Positions 8,449-17,595 are shown, numbered from the stretch's first letter. The stretch: 64,000 nt of DNA from Bacillota bacterium (GCA_023439185.1 JAEXOR010000014.1:1-64000), one strand, 5' to 3'. Notes: a model not told the origin generated them from the sequence alone. Program-made: numbers and translations.

Positions 8449-8849
8449 CACGCCCCTGCTTTTTTCATTTTCATCAGGTATAATACCGCCAATCCGATGC
8501 AGCCGTCCACAACAAAATTAGCCAGATAAACCAGATAAGGCTGGTGCGTAAAAAACAGAAAGACAGAGATAATTGAAGAGGCCAGTTTACCATGGGCCAA
8601 TAAAAACGGATAAACATGCTGCTCCGGATGGCGGTACATCAGCCAGGCCAGCAAAGCGACAAGGTACATATAAGCCGCGGCCAGAGCCCGATAAAAGCCG
8701 GCGTCCTGCAGCGGAGCAAGGGGCAAGCTAAAATAATCCGAAATGCTGTTGAAAAAAATCAGCACCGCGTCGGGAAACAACAGAAAAACCAAACCCACGG
8801 CGGCGAAAATTACCGCCGCGGCCAGGCTGAACAGCTTATATAAGCTCAT
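8448..8849 (-). CDS. Small integral membrane protein, four predicted helices
   Basis: 133 residues with about four hydrophobic segments (near residues 6-28, 48-68, 78-97 and 104-124) and a short Lys-rich tail. I chose ATG 8849 (MSLYKLFSL), preceded by AAGGTGG; a longer frame to 8903 would overlap the radical SAM gene by about 40 bases without a ribosome site. No family is recognised. Tight spacing (10 bases after the radical SAM stop, TGATG overlap with the next gene) puts it in the redox cluster, where it may serve as a membrane anchor. Confidence 0.6.
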   Translation of the reverse strand: MSLYKLFSLAAAVIFAAVGLVFLLFPDAVLIFFNSISDYFSLPLAPLQDAGFYRALAAAYMYLVALLAWLMYRHPEQHVYPFLLAHGKLASSIISVFLFFTHQPYLVYLANFVVDGCIGLAVLYLMKMKKAGA

Positions 8850-8859
8850 ACATACCACC

Positions 8860-10053
8860 TTATCGCCTGTAATACAACCGCGCAAATTCAGGCAGCGGCC
8901 CAAACCGGACTGCCTTCACCAGTGCCAGGGAATCCTCTTTGCTCAGTGGAGACTGTCCATGGTAATATTCAGCCAGCAAGTTATAATTCTTATTGATAAA
9001 GCAACGGTTTTCCGAAGGAAAATGCTCCTTCATCGCTGCAAAAACATCCTGCACCGGCTGTTCCCTTACATTGCCGAAGGTCAGGGGTGTAAACACACAG
9101 GGGCTGACTTCGCCAAAGGCATCTATATAGATCATTTTATGGCCGGCGTTACAGCCGAAGTGCTCTGGCCCTTCAAAATGGCCAAGATAATTTACCGTCA
9201 TTTTTCCCTCTCTGTTGTATTGATCCTGCAGCCTGGCCAGGCTTAAACGCTCTTTTTCGGTGAACACCGCGGCCTGGTTCCAGAAAGCCGTCACCGTGGG
9301 CTTGGTTTCATTCAGCCAGGCTTCATGGATATCCAGGCTGCTTAAAAATTTGAGCAGTTCCGGTACCTGATTCCCCTGTAGCATCTCCCTGGATATGACC
9401 GCCGACACACTTACATGAATGCCCGTACCTTTAAAGATGTCTATGGCCCTCAGCGCCGTCCGGTAGGCTCCGGAACAGCCCCTGATCCGGTCATGTTCTT
9501 TTTCCTCCCAGTGGTCCAGGCTAACCGAGACATACAAAAGACCGGCTTTTTTAAGCTCCGCCGCCAGTTGTTCCGTAAGGCCGGCCCCGGTGGTAAACAG
9601 TTTAACAGCGCAGTCGTCCCCGGCACTTTCCACAATCTCAACCAGATCCCGATTCATCAACGGCTCCCCGCCGGTAAAACCCAGCCAGAAAACGCCCATC
9701 TTCTTCAATTCCCGGATAAGCTGCTTGATTTCAGCCGTGGTTAAAAGCTCACCGCTTCTGTTCTTATTATAACAGTAACGGCAGTGCTGGGGACAGACAT
9801 TGGTCAGGCTGATTTGCGCGTGGGAGGGGCCCTCGGTCCCGGCCAGCAGATGCTCATTTACAAAACGGGTGAAAGCTTTACTGTTTACCGGCGGCAAATG
9901 CGAATGGATGATCAGCCGGCCGTCCACATTCAGTAACTTGAATTTGCCCATATACCCGGCCAGGAACCGGTTAATCGAAGGTTTTACCCTGACAATCTGC
10001 ATGTTTGACAAAAGTGCTTTGCAAAGGGCGATATTATTCTTGAATGAGGTCAT
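8860..10053 (-). CDS. Radical SAM protein with SPASM-like C-terminus
   Basis: 397 residues. The SAM-binding iron-sulfur motif CPQHCRYC (C-x3-C-x2-C) is near residue 90, followed by GFTGGEPLMNRDL, the GGE SAM-contact motif. The C-terminal part (HFGCNAGHKMIYIDAFGEVSPC, then NRCFINKNYN) has Cys residues in the order of a SPASM or twitch auxiliary-cluster domain, though fewer than a full SPASM set. Such enzymes modify peptides, cofactors or lipids. No small precursor-peptide ORF is evident beside it, which argues against a simple RiPP cluster. It is the second gene of the cluster, 15 bases after the carotenoid-isomerase-like gene. Confidence 0.75.
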   Translation of the reverse strand: MTSFKNNIALCKALLSNMQIVRVKPSINRFLAGYMGKFKLLNVDGRLIIHSHLPPVNSKAFTRFVNEHLLAGTEGPSHAQISLTNVCPQHCRYCYNKNRSGELLTTAEIKQLIRELKKMGVFWLGFTGGEPLMNRDLVEIVESAGDDCAVKLFTTGAGLTEQLAAELKKAGLLYVSVSLDHWEEKEHDRIRGCSGAYRTALRAIDIFKGTGIHVSVSAVISREMLQGNQVPELLKFLSSLDIHEAWLNETKPTVTAFWNQAAVFTEKERLSLARLQDQYNREGKMTVNYLGHFEGPEHFGCNAGHKMIYIDAFGEVSPCVFTPLTFGNVREQPVQDVFAAMKEHFPSENRCFINKNYNLLAEYYHGQSPLSKEDSLALVKAVRFGPLPEFARLYYRR

Positions 10054-10068
10054 AGGTTAATTACCCTC

Positions 10069-11571
10069 TTACTTAATCTTATTGACACACTGATAAGCCG
10101 CCGCAATGGCGCCGGGTACGCCGCCGATCTGCATCGCCCAGCAGGACCCGATATAAAGGTTTTTCACCGGGGTTCCAATATTCACACTCATAGGGTTTTT
10201 ATAAAACTTTTTCTTTGGATTCCAACTCCAGGCGGAAGTCGCCCCGTCCGTGTTGCCGGTGAATCTTTCATAAGTCAGCGGCGTGGCGGCGTCCCGGTAA
10301 TCGATCCGTTCCCGCAGGCCGGGAATCAACCCGGAAGCACCCGCTATCATGGCCTCCATGGCTTTTTTCTTCAATTGCCCGTACAGCTCCCTGTCACCGC
10401 CGCCCCAATTGTTCATCCAGCGGTACGGTACCATGGTCTGAAGCATTAACGAGGATTTTCCTTCGGGAGCATGTTTGGGGCTGATCATGGACAGCGCATA
10501 AAGCGAGATGGGCGCCTTGCTGAAAAACTCCGCATCCCCGGCATTGTAAATGTCGTAACCGGGCTGAGCGTCAAAAACAAAAACATAAGGAACCTGCATA
10601 TATTCGCTCAATTCCCCGGCGGACATATTCAATCCCAAGTATACTGTGAAAACGCCTTCGGAAACGGCAGCCCCGCCGACACGTTCCCTGATCTCCCGGG
10701 GAACAATGTCCCGGTCGTCTAACAGTTGCAGCAGAGTTTTCTTGTAGTCCCCGGCGGAGATCACGTAATCAGCGTCGTAAACGGTATTCTTGCACGAGAC
10801 CCCCACCGCCGTCCCGTCTTTGGTAATGATCTTGTCGATATAGCTGTTCAGCCGCAGATCCCCGCCCAGCTGCCGGAAGTTTTCCGCCAGGATGTCGGCC
10901 CAGGACTGCATGCCGTCCCGCACGGTCCAAAAATCGGTGAACATCCCCGCCAAACCGGCCCCCGCGTACATGGCCGGCATATCCGGATAGCCGAACCGCC
11001 CGCTGAACAGCTTGAACAGCATGGAGTCTTTTTCGAAATACCTGGCAGCAAACTCCGACGACGTCATGTCGCCATACTGCCTGGCCAGTTTTATTTGCTT
11101 CGGGGCGCTCAGGAGGTAGGGCAGCATTGATTTAAACAATTCCAGTCCGCTGTACAGGAAGGGCATTGGTTTATCCATGTCCCCCATCATTCCCAGATTG
11201 CGGTCCATTTCCGCAAACAGCGGATCCAGCTTCTCTTTATCGGACGGAAAAGCGGAGTAAATCATTTTTTTATATTCCTCATAACTGCCGGGAGCCCCGT
11301 CGAACTCCTCCGCCACCAGCCGCGGTTTCATTTGCACGAAGTTAATCCTATCATACACTCCGATGTCCCGCATGGCCTTAAACACCGATGCCGAGGCTTC
11401 AAAGGAAAGGGTGCCGCTTTCAAAATAATAGCCGCGCCTGTTAAATCCGGCGGTATAGCCGCCGGGCGCGCTGTGGGCTTCAAATATGGTTACTTTGTGT
11501 CCCTTTTTGACCAGCAGATTGCCGGCAACCAGTCCGCCGATCCCGGAACCGATGATAAGCACATTTTTCAT
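10069..11571 (-). CDS. Phytoene desaturase / carotenoid isomerase-like FAD oxidoreductase
   Basis: 500 residues, first gene of the redox cluster, AAGGGG 8 bases before the ATG. The N-terminus is a dinucleotide-binding fold (IIGSGIGGLVAGNLL, then the Glu of TIFEAHSAPGGYTAGF), and the C-terminus has the family's second FAD motif (NLYIGSCWAMQIGGVPGAIA). Length and motif order fit the CrtI/CrtISO/retinol saturase group, which desaturate, isomerise or saturate polyenes. No phytoene synthase or other carotenoid gene is nearby, so the substrate need not be a carotenoid. Confidence 0.75.
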   Translation of the reverse strand: MKNVLIIGSGIGGLVAGNLLVKKGHKVTIFEAHSAPGGYTAGFNRRGYYFESGTLSFEASASVFKAMRDIGVYDRINFVQMKPRLVAEEFDGAPGSYEEYKKMIYSAFPSDKEKLDPLFAEMDRNLGMMGDMDKPMPFLYSGLELFKSMLPYLLSAPKQIKLARQYGDMTSSEFAARYFEKDSMLFKLFSGRFGYPDMPAMYAGAGLAGMFTDFWTVRDGMQSWADILAENFRQLGGDLRLNSYIDKIITKDGTAVGVSCKNTVYDADYVISAGDYKKTLLQLLDDRDIVPREIRERVGGAAVSEGVFTVYLGLNMSAGELSEYMQVPYVFVFDAQPGYDIYNAGDAEFFSKAPISLYALSMISPKHAPEGKSSLMLQTMVPYRWMNNWGGGDRELYGQLKKKAMEAMIAGASGLIPGLRERIDYRDAATPLTYERFTGNTDGATSAWSWNPKKKFYKNPMSVNIGTPVKNLYIGSCWAMQIGGVPGAIAAAYQCVNKIK

Positions 11572-11665
11572 TTCTTAATCCCCTTTAATTTTCAATCCCT
11601 TTAATTAAAATTAATACTCTTTTTAAACTCAAAAATCAATAAGGGCTTGAATTGAACAAAAGTTA

Positions 11666-11693
11666 GGGCTGTTGATCACTTCATCAACAGCCC
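11666..11693 (-). terminator. Hairpin downstream of the DUF1540 gene
   Basis: An 11-bp perfect inverted repeat (GGGCTGTTGAT / ATCAACAGCCC) with a 6-base loop lies 36 bases after the DUF1540 stop. Read on the minus strand it is followed by TAACTTTTG, a modest T-run, so terminator function is likely but not certain. Confidence 0.55.
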
Positions 11694-11728
11694 CGAAAAA
11701 CAACCACTGTCTGCTCAAAGGCCTGGTT

Positions 11729-11884
11729 TTAGTAAGCCTTTGGCTTAAATGTGCTGCAGCAGGTGCCATCCGATGTTTCCACCAGGTTATCACCGCTGGA
11801 CATGACCTCGATTCCTTCCGCCTGACATTTAAAGTTCTCGTTGTAATGGCACTCTTCACACATGCATTTCGTAACCGCCGGCAT
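11729..11884 (-). CDS. DUF1540 cysteine-rich mini-protein (51 aa)
   Basis: A 52-codon frame starts at ATG 11884, with GGGAGGT 6 bases upstream. The product begins MPAVTKCMCEECHYNENFKC and ends TCCSTFKPKAY. The C-x-C-x2-C-x7-C order, the QAEGIEV segment and the terminal C-x-TF are the DUF1540 signature, found in many Clostridia and Bacilli as single or double copies, sometimes linked to sporulation. The six Cys and one His suggest metal binding. It stands alone between the redox cluster and the end of the injection-system operon. Confidence 0.8.
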   Translation of the reverse strand: MPAVTKCMCEECHYNENFKCQAEGIEVMSSGDNLVETSDGTCCSTFKPKAY

Positions 11885-12054
11885 AGAAAGACCTCCCTGC
11901 GTTTAAAATTCATATTTATTATTTCACAGCGAGGTCAAAAAAATTATGTTTTAAAATCACTCTCAGCATCAGTGATGGCAACGGCAGTATTTCCACAGCC
12001 ATTGTCAATAATTAGGTGCCAGGGAAGATTCACCTAAATTACCTTGATTTATAA

Positions 12055-14451
12055 TTAAATGCCTGCCGTATTTTGAGCGGCTGGTTTTCCCCCGGACGGA
12101 AACAGGAATAAAACGGCGAAAGCCAGATAAACCAATCCTAGAACCAGAATGGGGTTTATTCCCGTCACGGTCATCATTAACAGAAGCCAGCCGTAGACCA
12201 CAGGGCTGATCATTTGGATGGAATTCCCCACCACGCCAAGAAAGGCGAGGGCGCGGGGAATTTCAACCCGATCTTTGATTTCCGGCATTTCCAGGAAGTA
12301 GTCCGTGCTGACAGGAGAACCGAAGCCGTCAAAAAGCCCCATCACTGCCGTAGATAACAGGATCACGGCAACTGAAGGTTGGATACTTAAGAGCAGGATG
12401 CTTATTCCACCCGTTAGCAGCATGACGGACACACTCACCGTTCTGCCCAGTCTTGCGGTCAATATTCTGGAGAACAGCGGCCCCAAATAAATCCCCAACA
12501 GCCCGTTGATCAGATAGCCATAACTGACCAGGATCACCGGGAAGCCCATCTTTTGCACATACCCTGGAATAAAGGCGACAATAAACATCAGTCCAAGATT
12601 CAGCGGCAGAGTTACCAGCACCAGATATTTCAGAACCTTTCCCTTCCACAGTGTCCGCCACATCCCCTGGGGCGCGGTCTTTACCCCGGTGGCGGCAGTT
12701 TTCACCTTTTCCTTTATATACCGCCAGGGAAAGATATACAGGGCAATCGCCAGGAAAACCAGCTGAATTACCGCGGTAAACAAGTAAGTAAAAGAAGCGC
12801 CGATGGAATTGGCAATTACCGCTCCCAGGGAACCGCCACACATAATTCCGCCTAAAAGCCCGGCATTCATGGCCGCGATATGCAATCCCGTACGTTCGTT
12901 TCCATCCATTCCCGAAGCAATGATGGCGTTTATTTCATTTTTTACGCCCGCGAATCCCGCTCCGCACAGAATTCTGCATAATATCAGGGCGAGGGGATCC
13001 GTGGCCCAAGCGCTAAATACATTGCCTAAAATAATCAGGGCGGCGGAAATGCCTAAAAAAGCCTGATTCCCGGCCTTTCCGGAAAACCTGGCCAGGAGCA
13101 TGGAAAACAGCATCAGGGACAGCAATTCAAAGGTCATGGGCAAAGAGGCCGTCATGTCCGTGGAAAGGCCGGACAACTGCAGATCCCATTTCCGGATCAG
13201 GATTGCCGAAAAGGGCATGCTGGCATAGACGGCCAAAAAGAAGATAAAGCTCACGACCCGCAGCCCGCTGCTAACTTTTTCATCCTGGAGCAGGGAACCA
13301 TGATTAAATTCCGGGCTCCTTTTAAACATCAACAGGTCAGGCAGACGCGTTACTTCAAAAACAATCACCGCCGCCGCAATAATGGTAACCAGAAACACCA
13401 GCAGCATATTTAACATTTGTTTGTCTATATATTCCTGGGAGAACTGGATTTCCACCCGGGTGTCGGCTCCGGCGTCCTTATGGGTCAAAGGAGCAGCCAG
13501 CCGCCACGAATCCTCCCGGTCCAGGACTTGCCCCGTATCGGCAATGGAGTTATAGACCCGGATATTCCAAATAATCGGTGTAGCTTTCGCCTTGACGGTC
13601 AGATACTCCGACAGGCCGTTCATCTGCTCATAGGGAATCCCTTTTTCATACATGGAACCAACGGTGGTTTCAAGATAGGTCAGAATCCCGCCGGCTCCGT
13701 CGGCGAGGGCGCTCTTATATTTATCTTGATACTGAGCATACATGGCGAAGCTTTGCACCCCGATACAGACCATCACGATCAGGGCCGGAAGAATTTTAAG
13801 GTTCAGTTGGCGTCGTTTATCGTTTTGCGCTTCCCCGGGCAGGGGAGCGACACTCAAAAAGATAATTAAGATTAACAGGAAGACTACCAAAACCATCAGG
13901 GATATCTTAAGGGTTTCCATCTGTTGCGGCCCCAGTTCGGCAGTAATAGCGGCCGAAGGGTAAATCAAAACAAAATTTCCAATTACCGCGTTGCTTTTAT
14001 CTCCGATGGGCAGAAGCATTAACTCATAATTATTATGCTCCATAGACCCATAAGTCTGATCCAGGGTCATGCCCTGCAGCTTCTGAGTCACTTTGGGGTC
14101 TTTTAGAACACCGGTGACCGCGTCCTGATCCCCGGAACCGGCGTAAGAGGTATAGAGAACCTCCCCCTGGTGATTGGTGATGGCCGCTTTGATATGGGTA
14201 GGCAGCAGAGCGGTCAGTTTGTCAAAGATGGCGTTCACATTATAAAAGGAGTCCAGGCTTTTGCCGTATTTGATGGAAGCCTCCAGTTCGCTGACCACCT
14301 GGCCGGCCACAACGCTATAATATTGTTGTTTAATCTCCTTGTAGCTTCCTTTAAAATTGGAAGAACTCATCCACCAGACAAAAAGAGATGCAGCTATAAT
14401 CAACAACGAGAAAGTGAGTATCAGCCATCTTCTATTCTTGTTGGATGTCAA
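12055..14451 (-). CDS. Dual extracytoplasmic sensor fused to an MFS transporter
   Basis: 798 residues, starting at TTG 14451 with GGGGG 7 bases upstream. Residues 7-27 form a membrane helix. An extracytoplasmic Cache-like domain follows (about 30-175, with IKYGKSLDSFYN). Helices near 180-200 and 220-240 lead into a second outside domain (about 245-345, with KGIPYEQMNGL) and another helix. From about residue 390 to the end there are about 12 helices of a major facilitator transporter (NERTGLHIAAMNAGLLGGIMCGG, a loop after helix 6). The sensor half parallels the separate protein at 16540-17595. Ligand sensing coupled to transport, or a transporter domain used as a sensor, are both possible. It is the last gene of the injection-system array, 80 bases after the solute-binding lipoprotein gene. 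Confidence 0.7.
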   Translation of the reverse strand: MTSNKNRRWLILTFSLLIIAASLFVWWMSSSNFKGSYKEIKQQYYSVVAGQVVSELEASIKYGKSLDSFYNVNAIFDKLTALLPTHIKAAITNHQGEVLYTSYAGSGDQDAVTGVLKDPKVTQKLQGMTLDQTYGSMEHNNYELMLLPIGDKSNAVIGNFVLIYPSAAITAELGPQQMETLKISLMVLVVFLLILIIFLSVAPLPGEAQNDKRRQLNLKILPALIVMVCIGVQSFAMYAQYQDKYKSALADGAGGILTYLETTVGSMYEKGIPYEQMNGLSEYLTVKAKATPIIWNIRVYNSIADTGQVLDREDSWRLAAPLTHKDAGADTRVEIQFSQEYIDKQMLNMLLVFLVTIIAAAVIVFEVTRLPDLLMFKRSPEFNHGSLLQDEKVSSGLRVVSFIFFLAVYASMPFSAILIRKWDLQLSGLSTDMTASLPMTFELLSLMLFSMLLARFSGKAGNQAFLGISAALIILGNVFSAWATDPLALILCRILCGAGFAGVKNEINAIIASGMDGNERTGLHIAAMNAGLLGGIMCGGSLGAVIANSIGASFTYLFTAVIQLVFLAIALYIFPWRYIKEKVKTAATGVKTAPQGMWRTLWKGKVLKYLVLVTLPLNLGLMFIVAFIPGYVQKMGFPVILVSYGYLINGLLGIYLGPLFSRILTARLGRTVSVSVMLLTGGISILLLSIQPSVAVILLSTAVMGLFDGFGSPVSTDYFLEMPEIKDRVEIPRALAFLGVVGNSIQMISPVVYGWLLLMMTVTGINPILVLGLVYLAFAVLFLFPSGGKPAAQNTAGI

Positions 14452-14531
14452 CTTGAAGCCCCCTTCTTCTTTACCGGCATACGCCCCGGTTCTTGCCGGA
14501 GCGCCGCCTTTCTATCCGGCTGAGATTTTCC

Positions 14532-15758
14532 CTATTGGCCTTCGCCGCTATAAATATACTCACTGGACAATAGCATTTCGAAGTTCGGGGTAAAGCCGAT
14601 CCGTTCGGCTACATCCAGGTTCAGGCTCAGATAGGGAGAGCTGGTATACTCCTGGGGGAGTTCCCCCGGTTTCGCCCCGTTAAAGATGGCTCCCAGCGTA
14701 TAGGAAACAAACGCCCCTCCTCCTTTGTAATCCCTGGGGGAAACAAGCATGAAAGCGCCGTTTTGGATGTAGTTGTCCCCAATCTGCACGAAGATGGGGA
14801 TTTTTTGCTCATAAAACAACTTAAAAAGCTCTTTCATCCTGGCGTTATCCGTGATCACATCCGTATTGATTAAATAAGCATCGACTTTGTCGTTTTGAAT
14901 CAGCCGCTCATAAATACTTTTTAGATTGGCGTAATACCGGTCCTGGTCCGCCTGACTACTGCTTTCCAGTTTATCAATCTTAACCTTGGTAATTGTAAAA
15001 CCATTGGCCCGGGCCGTCTCCTCGTAATCCGGAATAGAGGCGACAACCTCATCGTTATACACCATGCCGATGTTTTTAAAGGGCAATGTATCGTAATAGA
15101 ATTGCAGCTGCCTTTGAAAAGCCGACGGGTCCACCTGGGCCCAGATTCTTGCGTCTCCTGAGTCCGCTGCGGATTTAACGATCCCGGCGCCGATGGGATC
15201 AATGCTCCCGTACACCAGCAAAGGCGCGTTTAAATTTAAACTTTTAACAAAAGTGCCGGGCCAGGTGCCCATGGCGAAAATCACGTCGATATCCCGTTTA
15301 TTCTGCACGTGATCCCGCAAGCTTTGCCCTACCGCTTCCTCACCCTCATAAGCCAGGTAGTAATTGGCTGAACTTACAAACTCCATGTACGGTCCCAAAT
15401 CACGCCCCGCCAGCCAGTTCACCAGCATTTTGGCATCCACATTCTCCGGGTCCGCCGGCAGGGAGTCATATTGAATCCACCCGTCCTGTTTCAAACTTTC
15501 TACCACGTAATACAGCATACCGCCTGTAACGGGATATTCGTCAATATCCACATAAGCGATCCGGAATTTACCTCCGCCCGGTTTTTGCACCGGCGAAGAC
15601 GGGAACCTGTTTTGCGCCGCTCCGGCAGACATATCAACGCTGGTCATTTCCCCACCGTTCTTTTGCGCGCCCGGCAGTCCGGAGCATCCGTTCAAGGCCA
15701 GCACCGTCAGGCTGATCAGTAAAATCAAGCTGCTCCACAGGACGATTTTCCTTTTCAT
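14532..15758 (-). CDS. ABC-type solute-binding lipoprotein (PF04392-like), orphan
   Basis: 408 residues with a lipoprotein signal: charged start, hydrophobic run and LALNGC lipobox with Cys at residue 25. The mature part has two alternating alpha/beta lobes (PGGGKFRIAYVDIDEYPVTG; DVIFAMGTWPGTFV; LLVYGSIDPIGAGIV; KNIGMVYND), the arrangement of ABC substrate-binding proteins of the PF04392 type, related to periplasmic binding folds. No ABC permease or ATPase is adjacent. Its position between two sensor-type membrane proteins and a GNAT-like gene suggests it could deliver a ligand to those sensors rather than to an importer; this is inference. Confidence 0.7.
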   Translation of the reverse strand: MKRKIVLWSSLILLISLTVLALNGCSGLPGAQKNGGEMTSVDMSAGAAQNRFPSSPVQKPGGGKFRIAYVDIDEYPVTGGMLYYVVESLKQDGWIQYDSLPADPENVDAKMLVNWLAGRDLGPYMEFVSSANYYLAYEGEEAVGQSLRDHVQNKRDIDVIFAMGTWPGTFVKSLNLNAPLLVYGSIDPIGAGIVKSAADSGDARIWAQVDPSAFQRQLQFYYDTLPFKNIGMVYNDEVVASIPDYEETARANGFTITKVKIDKLESSSQADQDRYYANLKSIYERLIQNDKVDAYLINTDVITDNARMKELFKLFYEQKIPIFVQIGDNYIQNGAFMLVSPRDYKGGGAFVSYTLGAIFNGAKPGELPQEYTSSPYLSLNLDVAERIGFTPNFEMLLSSEYIYSGEGQ

Positions 15759-15788
15759 CTACATTCCCCCACCTGTTCATTGCTTTTT

Positions 15789-16547
15789 TTACGGCAAATA
15801 CAAAGTGTTGTTCAGCTTGCGGTAAACCCACAGCACATTGTTACCCGTCGCTTGATAACCGCTGTTCATCATCATATGAGCCGAGGCCAAATTACCCGGC
15901 TTTACAAAACAAATAAGCATGGAGTTTCGTTTAAAAAGCAGCCTGTTTAAAGCGCAGACCACATAGGTTCCCAGTCCCATGTCCCTCCATTTGGCGTCCA
16001 CCACAATAGGGCCTGTCTCGCCGTCTTTATGCTGCAGGCCAAAGGCTGCTTTTTGGCCCCAATAAAGAAGGCCGATTCCCGGCCCGTGCAGGATACGGTC
16101 CGATATATAATGTTCATGGCCGAATTCCTCGTCCCGGTAATGTTCCAGAATAAAATCCAGCCAGCTTAAATCCAGTGTTGTAAGCTCCACTCCCTCCCTG
16201 GTTTCCTGGTTGGGAATATAATCTTTCCTCTGCAGCACATAGGACTGATACTCGACGGCTGTCGCCCCGGGATATTTCCGCAAGACGGCTTCCATAACGG
16301 AACTGTCGTTGATAAAAAACGTATCCAGTTCTCCGTTTCTTTCATCCAGCAGGCTCTCCAGTTCATCCCGGGCGGGCCCGGAAAACATATACACCCCGCT
16401 GGTCCTGTCCCTGATCCGAACAGAATTCCCGATTATTCTCACGTCCTCATGGCAGTTCCTTTCGATCACGTTCAGGAGCAGAGCATTATATTCCGGCCTG
16501 GCGGCCAATAGTTGGGTAATATCTCTTGTCAGGGCTCTATTAAACAC
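15789..16547 (-). CDS. GNAT-fold N-acetyltransferase-like protein
   Basis: 252 residues from GTG 16547, which has AAAGGA 7 bases upstream and overlaps the preceding stop by 8 bases; the frame extends to 16610 but without a ribosome site. The C-terminal half has the GNAT layout: GLLYWGQKAAFGLQ (strand 4), a GPIVVDAKWRDMGLGTYVV stretch in the acetyl-CoA loop position (expected Q/R-x2-G-x-G/A; here WRDMGLG), and SMLICFVKPGNLASAHMMMNSGYQATGN (helix and final strand). The N-terminal half resembles the RimI-related tandem GNAT arrangement and is probably a degenerate second domain. It sits between a membrane sensor and a binding lipoprotein; its substrate is unknown. Confidence 0.65.
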   Translation of the reverse strand: MFNRALTRDITQLLAARPEYNALLLNVIERNCHEDVRIIGNSVRIRDRTSGVYMFSGPARDELESLLDERNGELDTFFINDSSVMEAVLRKYPGATAVEYQSYVLQRKDYIPNQETREGVELTTLDLSWLDFILEHYRDEEFGHEHYISDRILHGPGIGLLYWGQKAAFGLQHKDGETGPIVVDAKWRDMGLGTYVVCALNRLLFKRNSMLICFVKPGNLASAHMMMNSGYQATGNNVLWVYRKLNNTLYLP

Positions 16548-17595
16548 GAAGGATTCCTTTCTCCGCGTGGAAATTTCCGCTTTCCGGCCCGCTCCGGTAA
16601 CGCGAGGCAACCAGGACGCAAGCGGCCAAACCGCAAAGCACCGTAAACAATACAGCTAAAATGGAATGAAGGAGTAATTTGTATAAATAACCGTTAATAT
16701 AGCCTTGAGAAACATTGGCCGTTATTTTATTGTTTTTGTCCAGAGTTAAGGAAGTGACAATTTCCAGCTCGCTGCTGTTTTGGGCCAGCCAGCTGTTCAA
16801 ATCATATATTTTTTCCGTCGGCACACCCTTGCCCACAACGGAATCCACCTGACTTTGCAGGGCCTGGGCCATTTTGTTGGCGGTCTGGGTGGTGGTGTCG
16901 TCCACAATTTGATAGAACCTGGCTCCCACCATACCGGCATCCAGAATAATTGCCGTGGTTACGGCTATGGAGACCACCATCATTAACCTGAAAGCCAGTA
17001 TTTTTTTCTTATCGGGCTTGATTCTGATCATAATCAACAGGGCGACCCCAAATATTTCAAAGGCAATGATTAGAGCCTGGATCCGGTTCTGATGATTGTA
17101 ATCCAAAGCGGAGTTGCTGACGGCATTTTGACCGATACACATAATCAGATAACCTTCCGCATTCCCGCTCCGGTTCTTGATGGGAGCAGTGAGGTAGAAA
17201 TAAGCTCCGTCCTCACGCACGGTATATTGCTTCCCCGCGGAATCCGTTTTGTTCCCGGGAACCGCCAGGGTAAGGCGATCCGCTGCCATACCTCTCTGGT
17301 ACAGGAGCCTGGCGTCCGCGGAAACCACGTAAGCCCCTTCCATATAGGAAGAGCATTCCTGAATCCCCTTCAGGGTCTCCTGCATATTATAAAAGTTGTC
17401 CAACTGCTTGCCGTTATTAATGCCATACTCGATCCGGCCGATATGCTGGCGGGCTTCGGTCACTATCCGCATAAAGGTTACGTCCTCGTACAAATCCCGG
17501 ATTGACCTTTCCTTCACGTACTGAAAGCCGTACATTCCCGCCGCCAGAGAGAACAGCAGGAACAAAGCAAATAGGACTTTTGTTTTCCCGGCCAT
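16540..17595 (-). CDS. Dual-sensor membrane protein without output domain
   Basis: 351 residues from ATG 17595 (AAGGAG 7 bases upstream; the GTG at 17613 is less likely). Layout: helix 7-26, outside domain about 27-165 (IEYGINNGKQLDNFYNM), helices near 172-192 and 205-225, second outside domain about 228-300 (KGVPTEKIYDLNSWL), helix about 308-332, and a 20-residue cytoplasmic tail. No kinase, cyclase or GGDEF domain follows. The two sensor segments match those of the MFS fusion at 12055-14451 in order and in the motif YG-x-K-(S/Q)-LD-(S/N)-FYN, so the two are paralogues. It lies 48 bases after the PAAR-like gene and probably acts through a partner. Confidence 0.65.
   Translation of the reverse strand: MAGKTKVLFALFLLFSLAAGMYGFQYVKERSIRDLYEDVTFMRIVTEARQHIGRIEYGINNGKQLDNFYNMQETLKGIQECSSYMEGAYVVSADARLLYQRGMAADRLTLAVPGNKTDSAGKQYTVREDGAYFYLTAPIKNRSGNAEGYLIMCIGQNAVSNSALDYNHQNRIQALIIAFEIFGVALLIMIRIKPDKKKILAFRLMMVVSIAVTTAIILDAGMVGARFYQIVDDTTTQTANKMAQALQSQVDSVVGKGVPTEKIYDLNSWLAQNSSELEIVTSLTLDKNNKITANVSQGYINGYLYKLLLHSILAVLFTVLCGLAACVLVASRYRSGPESGNFHAEKGILRV

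Noticed and set aside
11672..12037. 121-aa + strand frame
   Set aside because: Overlaps the DUF1540 gene in antisense; the minus frame has the full Cys signature and a ribosome site.
12012..12037. TTAGGTG/CACCTAA hairpin as terminator of the CIS array
   Set aside because: The stem is only 7 bp and lacks a T-run; I could not support a terminator at the end of the array.
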